Shown here piece by piece: positions 32,644 to 39,382 of a DNA stretch of 64,000 nucleotides. The DNA comes from Spongiactinospora sp. TRM90649 (GTDB lineage: Bacteria; Actinomycetota; Actinomycetes; Streptosporangiales; Streptosporangiaceae). The notes under the pieces are model-generated. The model did not search any database. It was given only the letters and a program-made list of their open reading frames with translations, and was not told the DNA's origin. The translations under genes were made by a program, and so were the position numbers. The stretch is from NCBI RefSeq assembly GCF_029382225.1, contig NZ_JARLTC010000030.1, positions 62,001 through 126,000 on the forward strand, written 5' to 3'. Each line of letters begins with the position of its first letter. Position 1 is the first letter of the stretch.

Positions 32644-33930
32644 ATGGCCACCCAGCTCAACGGGATAGTGCGCCGCGACACCGAGGCGTTCCACGGCGCC
32701 CGTGTGGTCGTCGACCTCAAAGACGAGAGCCTGCTGGAAAAGGAGTTGACCGACCTTCACATCGCCACGGTGAGCCGTGACGAGAGCGAGCCGCTGGGCC
32801 TCGCGATGCGCGAGCTGCACGGGCTCGAAGCGGCGATGGAGGGCCTGGCCAACCGCACCGAGCTGGTCGGCCTGGCCAGGCGCGAGGGCGAGGGCACCTA
32901 CTCCGCGGACGACGACCTGACCCCCCTCGACATGCTGCTGTTCTATATCCGGCGCAAGTACGCCGCGTCTCATTCAGGGTGGCGGCCGACGCTCGCCAAG
33001 GAGCGCTTCTACGAGAACCCGGAGGGCTCGCCGTACAGCGGGGGCAACACCGGCAACCCCAGGGCGCTGAAGGCCGGGGAGACCTTCGCGCTGCCCAGGC
33101 GCGCGGAGTCCGACCGGACGCCGATCCGGATCGGGGTGATCGACACCCCGCTGTTCGCCCACCAGGACCTCGCGGGGCGCTACCTGGCCGCCCACGACGG
33201 GCTGCTGGCGCGCACCCCCGACTGGGTGTCCTTCGGCGGGCACTGCCTGCTGGTCTGCTCGCTGGCCGCCGAGCAGGCGCCCGACGCCGAGCTGGTGGTC
33301 CGGCCGGTGCTCGACCCCGCGACGCTCACCACCACCTCCTGGGCGCTGGCCAAGGAGATGGTCGAGGCCCAGAACGACGAGCTGGACATCCTGGTGATGG
33401 CCCTCGGCGGCCCCACCGCCGACGGCGAGGAGCCGCTGGTCCTGGCCCGCGCCTGCGAGCGCACCCCCGCCCTGGTGAAGGTGGCCGCGATCGGCAACCA
33501 CGGCCGCCCGGACGACTGGTGGAGCGGCGCGTTCGTGGGCGATGAGGCCAACCGGTCGCCGCTGGAGCCGACCGTGCCGATGTGGCCGTCGGCCAGCCCC
33601 AGCGTGATCGGCGTCGGCGCGCTCAACGAGGAGGGCGGCCGGGCGTTCTTCTCCCCCAGTATGGAGGAGGCCCCCTGGACCGACTGCATGGCCCCGGGGA
33701 CCAACCGCCGCGGTCTGTTCCTTCCGGGGGATGTGGAGATGGTTCGGATGAACTACGATTCGGGCACCGTCGAGCGGACCGGAGAGATCACCGACTTCGG
33801 CCTCGGATACGCCGAGTGGGACGGCACCTCCTTCGCCACCGCCCACGTGGGCGGGGCCATCGCCGGCATCGCCCAGCGCCGTGGCGTGAGCGCCAAGGAG
33901 GCGGCACGCCTGTACCTGGCCGGCGGCTGA
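32644..33930 (+). CDS. Intracellular S8-family (subtilisin-like) serine protease
   Basis: A 428-residue subtilase without signal peptide, so probably cytoplasmic. The catalytic triad is Asp167 (IGVIDTPLFAHQD), His200 (SFGGHCLLVCSLAAEQ) and Ser396 (WDGTSFATAHVGG), with the oxyanion Asn285 in VAAIGNHG. The His motif is unusual: subtilases normally have HGTxVAG and here read GHCLLVCS. Residues 1-155 are a separate N-terminal region with no inhibitor-like pattern that I recognise. The ATG at 32644 has AGGAAGG upstream; GTG or TTG starts further up are unlikely. It begins the rightward arm of the module, followed 52 bp later by the sigma factor gene. It may process module components on a signal. 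Confidence 0.87.
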   Translation: MATQLNGIVRRDTEAFHGARVVVDLKDESLLEKELTDLHIATVSRDESEPLGLAMRELHGLEAAMEGLANRTELVGLARREGEGTYSADDDLTPLDMLLFYIRRKYAASHSGWRPTLAKERFYENPEGSPYSGGNTGNPRALKAGETFALPRRAESDRTPIRIGVIDTPLFAHQDLAGRYLAAHDGLLARTPDWVSFGGHCLLVCSLAAEQAPDAELVVRPVLDPATLTTTSWALAKEMVEAQNDELDILVMALGGPTADGEEPLVLARACERTPALVKVAAIGNHGRPDDWWSGAFVGDEANRSPLEPTVPMWPSASPSVIGVGALNEEGGRAFFSPSMEEAPWTDCMAPGTNRRGLFLPGDVEMVRMNYDSGTVERTGEITDFGLGYAEWDGTSFATAHVGGAIAGIAQRRGVSAKEAARLYLAGG

Positions 33931-33982
33931 GCCACTTGCGACGCACGGCGGCGAACGGCGGATCGAGCGAGGGAGGCGTGTC

Positions 33983-34579
33983 ATGCCGGCGGATCCGGCG
34001 GTCTCCGCCCTGGTCAAACGGGCGAGCACGGGCGACCAGGGCGCTTGGAACGACCTGGTCGAGCGATACGCGCCGATGGTCTGGTCGATCTGCCGCCAGT
34101 ACCGGCTCGACCGGCGCGACGTCGACGACGTCGCCCAGCAGGTCTGGATGGCGGCGGTCGAGCACCTGGGCGAACTCCATGATCCCGGCAAGATGGGGTC
34201 CTGGCTCGCCACCACCACGAAACGGGAATGTTCTCGGGTCCTGCGGGCAGGACGCCAGCACGAGACAGTCGAGGATCCACTGGATTTCGAGATGACCGCG
34301 GACGACCGGTCGATCCTGATCGAGGACGAGGTGGAGGCGGCGGAACGCAACGCCGTACTCCGCACCGCGTTCACGGCACTGTCCCCGCCGTGCCGCCGGA
34401 TGCTCTCGCTCCTCCTTGAGGAGATGCCGTACAACGAGATCAGCGCGCGCCTGGGGATACCGATCGGCAGCGTCGGACCCACCAGGGCACGATGCCTGGC
34501 CAAGCTCCGCAGCCATCCCGCACTGGTCGCTCTGATGGAATCCGAGACAGAGCCGTCCGGAGGTGAGCGCCATGTCTGA
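33983..34579 (+). CDS. Sigma-70 family RNA polymerase factor, ECF-like
   Basis: A 198-residue sigma factor with region 2 at residues about 25-90 (RYAPMVWSICRQYRLD, then DVDDVAQQVWMAAVEHLG) and region 4 at about 125-185 (AFTALSPPCRRMLSLLLEEM, YNEISARLGIPIGSVGPTRA). There is no region 3 or N-terminal extension, as in ECF sigma factors. The ATG at 33983 follows GGGAGG. The stop overlaps the next gene by 8 bp (ATGTCTGA). No standard zinc anti-sigma factor is seen, so the next gene's product or the proteases may control it. It may recognise the motif before the module's own genes. Confidence 0.9.
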   Translation: MPADPAVSALVKRASTGDQGAWNDLVERYAPMVWSICRQYRLDRRDVDDVAQQVWMAAVEHLGELHDPGKMGSWLATTTKRECSRVLRAGRQHETVEDPLDFEMTADDRSILIEDEVEAAERNAVLRTAFTALSPPCRRMLSLLLEEMPYNEISARLGIPIGSVGPTRARCLAKLRSHPALVALMESETEPSGGERHV

Positions 34580-35033
34580 ACAGTGGAGCGACGAAGAGCT
34601 GCTGGCCAGGCTCGGCGCGGCGCTGCGCGCCGCGGACAGCGTGCCACGCGACTTCGTCGAGGCGGCCAAGACCGCCTTCGCCTGGCACAACATCGACGCC
34701 GAGCTGGCCGAGCTGGCCTACGACTCGGAGTTCCAGGACGAACGCACGCTCGCGCTGACCAGGGCCGCCGACTCGGCGGCGCTGCGGGCGCTGACGTTCG
34801 TGTCGCCCGAGCTGACCATCGAGATCGAGGTGACCGAGGACACCCTGCTCGGCCAGCTCGTGCCGCCGCAGCCGGGCCGCATCCACCTGCACGTGGAGGC
34901 GGGCCAGGTGTGCGAGGCGGCGGTGGACGAAATCGGGTTCTTCGCCATCCGGGCCAAACCCGCCGAGCGGTTCCGGCTGCACTGCCGTACCACGACGGGC
35001 ATCTCGGTCTCGACCGGCTGGGTCACGTTGTGA
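34572..35033 (+). CDS. Unknown 153-residue partner of the sigma factor
   Basis: I do not recognise a named family. The N-terminal half is helical and acidic (WSDEELLARLGAALRAADSV, EAAKTAFAWHNIDAELAELA). The C-terminal half looks like beta strands (LTIEIEVTEDTLLGQLVPPQ, GRIHLHVEAGQVCEAAVDEI, TGISVSTGWVTL). There is no HxxxCxxC zinc motif and no membrane helix. The ATG overlaps the sigma gene by 8 bp and has GGAGG upstream, so the two are made together. By position it could be a cytoplasmic anti-sigma factor or an effector. A strong terminator follows 1 bp after the stop and ends the module. Confidence 0.75.
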   Translation: MSEQWSDEELLARLGAALRAADSVPRDFVEAAKTAFAWHNIDAELAELAYDSEFQDERTLALTRAADSAALRALTFVSPELTIEIEVTEDTLLGQLVPPQPGRIHLHVEAGQVCEAAVDEIGFFAIRAKPAERFRLHCRTTTGISVSTGWVTL

Positions 35034-35034
35034 C

Positions 35035-35064
35035 GGCCCGGGACGGCTGACGCCGTCCCGGGCC
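35035..35064 (+). terminator. Terminator after the CHAT/S8/sigma module
   Basis: GGCCCGGGACGGC (35035-35047) pairs with GCCGTCCCGGGCC (35052-35064), a perfect 13-bp stem with a 4-nt loop, one base after the stop of the last module gene. No T-run follows, as is common in actinomycetes. Confidence 0.85.
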
Positions 35065-35070
35065 CCGTCC

Positions 35071-35096
35071 GACTTCACCGGCCGACTTCACCGGCC
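35071..35096. repeat. 13-bp tandem duplication GACTTCACCGGCC
   Basis: Two exact copies (35071-35083 and 35084-35096). The second contains the stop codon of the crotonase remnant on the minus strand. It is probably a slippage duplication in decaying sequence. Confidence 0.85.
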
Positions 35097-35250
35097 GCAG
35101 AAGACCGGCTCGTGCTTGGCCGCGAACGCCTCGATCCCCTCGGCGGCGTCGGCGGTGGTGGCGAACAGGCGTGACAGCGCCGCCTGCTCGGTGGTGAGCG
35201 CCGCGCCGAGCGCCTGCTGGACGCCGTCGTCGATCAGCCGCTTGGCTTGG
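35088..35250 (-). pseudogene. 3' remnant of an enoyl-CoA hydratase gene
   Basis: The last 54 or so codons of a crotonase remain: AKRLIDDGVQQALGAALTTE, then AALSRLFATTADAAEGIEAF, ending AKHEPVFCGR before a TGA. This matches the C-terminal helices of enoyl-CoA hydratases, which end in a trimer-contact segment followed by PxFxGR. The catalytic part is missing. Upstream the frame runs into sequence that is protein-like only in another frame (the CaiB remnant). A deletion probably joined two CoA-metabolism genes here. Confidence 0.7.
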
Positions 35251-35371
35251 CCAGGCAGAGCGCCGTCGAGGCGTCCACGATCGAGGTGCCCGCCGGGGTG
35301 GGCGGGTCCCCGGCCCGGCCACCGGCGGCGGCGAGCCCCGACATGGCCTGGACCAGCAGGTCCTGGCCGGG
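35234..35371 (-). pseudogene. Internal remnant of a CaiB/BaiF (family III) CoA-transferase
   Basis: In a frame different from the crotonase remnant, 45 codons read PGQDLLVQAMSGLAAAGG, a gap, then PPTPAGTSIVDASTALCLA and a TGA at 35236-35234. This matches the conserved family III CoA-transferase stretch in which a Q-A-M-S-G block is followed by P-P-T and a V-D segment. Both ends of the gene are gone. The overlap with the crotonase remnant suggests a junction at short shared sequence. Identification rests on the motif alone. Confidence 0.6.
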
Positions 35372-35373
35372 GC

Positions 35374-35769
35374 GACGTTATACCAACCGTTTCGCGCATC
35401 ACGCGAGAGGTGGACCGCTCCCGGCGCTCCCGGCGGCCCGCTGGTTTCGGTCCACGGTACGGGCGGGCCGTAATGAGAGTTACGGGTCTCGTCCGCGCCT
35501 CTGGCCGGAGCGGGACGGCAGGTGGCCGGGGTGTCGCGGGCGGCCGGGCGTGGCACCCCGCCGACCTGCCCCGATCACCGTAGGGTTCACCTCGCCGATC
35601 CGGCGCGGGCCGGACGGCGCGGCGGTGGCCGCCCGATCGGGTCCGCCTTCGAGGGCGGATACGCCCGCCACACTGCCGAAATTTGGGCCTTTTTCGGTTC
35701 ACCCGTGTTCTTCACTCTCAGTGCAGGCGCGCGTAGCACCCGAACCCGCGCGCTCATGAGGAGGATGAG
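35374..35769. other. Intergenic region before the M14 carboxypeptidase gene
   Basis: I find no gene in these 396 bases. The left part is probably decayed coding sequence. A small hairpin, TCCGCC (35642-35647) with GGCGGA (35654-35659), lies near the right end. An AT-rich stretch at about 35680-35715 is the most likely promoter of the M14 gene; I could not fix a clear -35/-10 pair. Confidence 0.5.
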
Positions 35770-37602
35770 GTGAGACACCGAGCAGGGATCCTGCTGGCCG
35801 TCCTCGCACTGCTCTGCCTGACCGGTGGAACCGGTGCCGGGGCCGTCTCCGAGCCGCCGCCCAACCGGCAGTACCACGTGCAAGGACCGGCCGACGCGAG
35901 ACAGCGCAGCGCGGTCGCGGCCACCGGTGCCGCGATCGAGGAGGTCAAGGGCACCACGCTGCTGATCACGGCCACCCCGGCCGAGGTCGCGGCGATCAAG
36001 AGACTGGGCTACACCGTCACGGAGACGCCACGCCCATTACCCCCGTCCGGCGTGGGCATCGCTGACTTCCCCCCGTCGGACTCCGGCTACCACAACTACG
36101 CCGAGATGAACACGGAGATCAACTCGATCGTCGCGTCACACCCGACGCTGGCGACCAAGTTCACCTACGGCACGTCCTACGAGGGCCGTCAGCTCGTCGG
36201 CGTCAAGATCAGCGACAACGTGGGCACCGACGAGACGGAGCCGGAGATCCTCTTCACCGCGCACCAGCACGCGCGTGAGCACCTCACGGTGGAGATGGCG
36301 CTCTACATCATGAATCTGCTCACGGACAACTACGGCTCCGACTCCCGGATCACCAACCTGGTGAACAACCGGGAGATCTGGATCCTCCCCGACCTCAACC
36401 CGGACGGCGGCGAATACGACATCGCCAGCGGCAGCTACCGCTCCTGGCGCAAGAACCGCCAGCCCAACTCCGGGTCGTCGGCCGTCGGCACCGACATGAA
36501 CCGCAACTGGAACTACCGCTGGGGCTGCTGCGGCGGGTCGTCGGGCTCGACGTCCAGCGAGACCTACCGGGGATCCGCGGGCGAATCCGCGACGGAGGTC
36601 CGGGCCACCGCCAACTGGGTGCGCAGCCGGGTCGTCGGCGGCGTCCAGCAGATCAAGGCGCACATCGACTGGCACACCTACAGCGAACTGGTGCTCTGGC
36701 CGTACGGCTACACCTACGACGACACCGGCCCCGGGCTCACCCTCGACGACCGGAACGCGCACGCCTCGCTCGGCCAGAGCATGGCCGGGACCAACTCCTA
36801 CACGCCGGAGCAGTCCAGCGACCTCTACATCACGGACGGCACCATCAACGACTGGCTGTGGGGCGTCTACAAGATCTTCAGCTACACCTTCGAGATGTAT
36901 CCCCGATCGGCCAGCCCCGGCTTCTACCCGCCGGACGAGCAGATCGTCCCGCAGACCACCCGCAACCGGGAGGCCGTGCTGCGCTTCCTGGAATACGGCG
37001 ACTGCGTCTACCGGATCATCGGCAAGGAGACCCAGTACTGCCAGGGCGGCGGCGACCCGCCGGTCAGCGTCTACTCCGACAACTTCGAGAGCGCCACCGG
37101 CTGGACGGTCAACCCGTCCGGCACCGACACCGCCACCCTCGGCCAGTGGGAGCGCGGCGTCCCGCAGGCCACCAACTCCTCCGGCGCCAAACAACTCGGC
37201 ACCACGGTCAGCGGCAGCAACGACCTGGTGACGGGACGGCTGGCGGGAGCGGGCGCGGGCGACTACGACCTGGACGGCGGCGTCAGTTCCATCCAGTCAC
37301 CCCCGATCGCCCTCCCCTCCACCGGAACGCTCGGCCTGTCCTTCTCGTGGTACCTCGCCCACGGCTCCAACTCATCGAGCAGCGACTACCTGCGGGTGAG
37401 AGTCGTCGGCAACACGACCACACAGGTGTTCCAGCAACTGGGCGCGGCCTCCAACCGCGACGGCTCCTGGAACGTCGCCACAGCCGACCTGTCCGCCTTC
37501 CGGGGCCAATCCGTCCGCATCCTCATCGACGCCGCCGACGCCTCCACCGCCTCCCTCCTAGAGGCCGGCATCGACGACGTCTCCATCACCCAACGCCCCT
37601 GA
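35770..37602 (+). CDS. Secreted M14 zinc carboxypeptidase, carboxypeptidase T-like
   Basis: A 610-residue secreted exopeptidase. Residues 1-25 are a signal peptide (LLAVLALLCLTGGTGAGA). Residues 26-100 look like a propeptide. The M14 domain (about 105-425) has the zinc motif HAREH (His167, Glu170), the third ligand in HIDWHTYSELVLWPYGY and the catalytic Glu in YTFEMYP. Residues about 440-610 form a C-terminal beta-sandwich of the adhesion or proprotein-convertase-P type (YSDNFESATGWTVNPSGT, DDVSIT at the end). The GTG at 35770 follows AGGAGG. Paired Cys in WGCCGG and DCVYR-x-C may form disulphides. A terminator follows directly. It probably degrades peptides outside the cell. Confidence 0.92.
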   Translation: MRHRAGILLAVLALLCLTGGTGAGAVSEPPPNRQYHVQGPADARQRSAVAATGAAIEEVKGTTLLITATPAEVAAIKRLGYTVTETPRPLPPSGVGIADFPPSDSGYHNYAEMNTEINSIVASHPTLATKFTYGTSYEGRQLVGVKISDNVGTDETEPEILFTAHQHAREHLTVEMALYIMNLLTDNYGSDSRITNLVNNREIWILPDLNPDGGEYDIASGSYRSWRKNRQPNSGSSAVGTDMNRNWNYRWGCCGGSSGSTSSETYRGSAGESATEVRATANWVRSRVVGGVQQIKAHIDWHTYSELVLWPYGYTYDDTGPGLTLDDRNAHASLGQSMAGTNSYTPEQSSDLYITDGTINDWLWGVYKIFSYTFEMYPRSASPGFYPPDEQIVPQTTRNREAVLRFLEYGDCVYRIIGKETQYCQGGGDPPVSVYSDNFESATGWTVNPSGTDTATLGQWERGVPQATNSSGAKQLGTTVSGSNDLVTGRLAGAGAGDYDLDGGVSSIQSPPIALPSTGTLGLSFSWYLAHGSNSSSSDYLRVRVVGNTTTQVFQQLGAASNRDGSWNVATADLSAFRGQSVRILIDAADASTASLLEAGIDDVSITQRP

Positions 37603-38364
37603 CCTCCCCTCCCCCGCCGCCGTCCGAAGGACGGCGGCGGCCGTCCCCCTGGGAGATCGCCGGATAGGGCGTGTAGACCGGGTCGGCGAGCCATGCGCGC
37701 AGGTCCGCCTCTGAGACGCTGAAGTCGACCCCCATCCCGCTCAGCGCCGCGATCACGATGGGGGCGAGGGACGGCCCGTTCAGCGGGTTCAGGGTGACGA
37801 ACTCACCGTAGAGGCGTGTCGCGTCCGTGATCGCGGTCTGCGCGTCCTTCGTCCGGCCCTCCGCGTCGAACTTCTGGGCGATGGCGACGAGCGCCCGCAC
37901 GCGGTCGAGCCACGGCCACAGCCGCCCGTTGTGCGAGGCGAGCGCGGGCGCGGCGGCCGTCGTGTGCTCGTAGACGATCTTCTTCTCGGCGGGGCGCAGG
38001 TTGGCCCCGGCGATGAGCCCACGGTGGACGCCGACGTTGACCGCCCGGGCGTCCAGGGTCGCGAAACTCGTGTTGGCACGGGACGGGATCAGGGTCGTCG
38101 CCTGAGCGCGGGAGGTCTGCTCCCACGCCTCCTTGAAGATGTCGATCTCGTCGTTCCCGTAGCCGCTTTCAGGAACATCCCACCGGCCGACAGGGGGAAG
38201 GACGGCGAGCGGTAGTAGATCTCGACGCCGCCGTCGGCGTCGTCGGGCGACGCGCGCAGCCGTGGCCTACCGCCGTGGTGGAAGCGGTGCAGGAAGGGGG
38301 GACCGCCGGGTCGCATCGCCAGGATGTAGGCGGCGGGCGGAGGACGATAGGCAGCCGTGCCCAT
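37586..38364 (-). pseudogene. Frameshifted, 5'-truncated gene of unknown family
   Basis: One frame gives VEIYYRSPSFPLSAGGMFL down to about 38170. The protein then continues in another frame as SGYGNDEIDIFKEAWEQTSR, TTLIPSRANTSFATLDARAV and on to YTPYPAISQ near 37665. A single lost base at the TTT/AAA run (38167-38169) joins the two frames as GGMFL-x-SGYGND. No start with a sensible N terminus exists upstream. Downstream the frame runs without a natural stop into the M14 terminator and across the end of the M14 gene. So both ends seem lost. I cannot name the family; it looks like a large cytoplasmic or secreted enzyme of some hundreds of residues. Confidence 0.6.
37614..37640 (+). terminator. 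Terminator of the M14 carboxypeptidase gene
   Basis: CCGCCGCCGTCC (37614-37625) and GGACGGCGGCGG (37629-37640) form a perfect 12-bp stem with a 3-nt loop, starting 11 nt after the M14 stop. There is no T-run. Confidence 0.85.
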
Positions 38365-38467
38365 CTCCCCGTCGCCGCGGTTGAGCCGCCCCAGCGCCTT
38401 GATTGTTGACGCTGGTTCCGTTTATCGAAGCCGACAAGATATGCGGGCTCGGCAAAAGAGGGCGCGG

Positions 38468-39226
38468 CTATGGGCGGCGGCGGGAGCGGCGGGCCTTCAG
38501 GAGGGCCAGGAGGGCGGCCACGGCGAGGGCGGTGCCCGCCGCGGCGGCGATGACGGTGGCCGGGACGCCTTCCGGGGGCGTCGGGGTCTGGTGGGCGCGG
38601 GGCGACAGGCCCGGGGTGGCGACCGGCGGAGTACGTGGGGTCTCAGGGGACACAGGGGACACAGGCGGGGCGACCTCGGATTCCGGCGCCCCGGTCGCGG
38701 GCGGGGCGGTGCCGTCGTCCGGGTCGCCGCTCGCCGGGGGCGGGGACGCCGGGCCGGGGGCGATCGGCGGGCCCGGGTCGCCGAGGGCCGCGATGAGTTC
38801 GTGGCTGAGCGGGCCCATGCCGTCCGTGTCGTCGCCCGCCCGCAGGGCGCGCGTGCCGTCGGGGACGCGGCGGTTGCCCGAGCACAGCATCGTGGTGAGC
38901 CTGCCGTTCTCGGTGCGGGTGAAGAGCAGGTAGCGGACGCCGGGCTCGAAGGTGTAGCCGCAGGCGGCACTGTTCGTGCGGGTGAAGACCTCGATCTTCG
39001 CCGCGCGGTCGCCCTTGTAGACGTGATCTACCCGGAGGGTCGCGCCGACGAATTCGGGGCCGTCCGCGCGCACGCCCTCGACCGTCGCGGTGAACACCGA
39101 GGACGAGGAGCGCACCGCCTCCGCTGGGGGGACCTCGGCGCACGTGCAGGCGCACGCCGTACCGGCGCCGGTCACCAGCAGCGCGGAGATCAGCGCCGCC
39201 ACCGCGAGCACTCGTAACACCACCAT
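38468..39226 (-). CDS. Membrane-anchored TIMP/NTR-like protein
   Basis: A 252-residue exported protein. The signal peptide (VLAVAALISALLVTGAGTA) is followed at once by CACTCAEVPPAEAVRSSS and a beta-rich region (VFTATVEGVRADG, IEVFTRTNSAACGYTFEPGV, RYLLFTRTENGR). This is the NTR/TIMP-like pattern, in which a C-x-C at the mature N terminus binds a metalloprotease zinc in animal TIMPs. A long Pro-rich linker (about residues 150-215) leads to one C-terminal membrane helix (VIAAAAGTALAVAALLALL) and a basic tail. The ATG at 39226 is very close to GGAGG; GTGs at 39223 or 39220 have better spacing. Inhibitor function is inferred. Secreted metallopeptidases lie 0.9 kb (M14) and farther away. Confidence 0.75.
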   Translation of the reverse strand: MVVLRVLAVAALISALLVTGAGTACACTCAEVPPAEAVRSSSSVFTATVEGVRADGPEFVGATLRVDHVYKGDRAAKIEVFTRTNSAACGYTFEPGVRYLLFTRTENGRLTTMLCSGNRRVPDGTRALRAGDDTDGMGPLSHELIAALGDPGPPIAPGPASPPPASGDPDDGTAPPATGAPESEVAPPVSPVSPETPRTPPVATPGLSPRAHQTPTPPEGVPATVIAAAAGTALAVAALLALLKARRSRRRP

Positions 39227-39382
39227 GTCCTCCAGACGTACGGCGGGCCGCCCTTGGTTCACCGCCCCGGCCGGCGGCCGCTCCAGCACGGCCCCGATGG
39301 CGATCGAGTCGCCTTCGAGCGCTGCAACACGACCGGGCGCGATGATGATTCCACAGATCGTGTCCGAAGGAGGAAAACCTCG

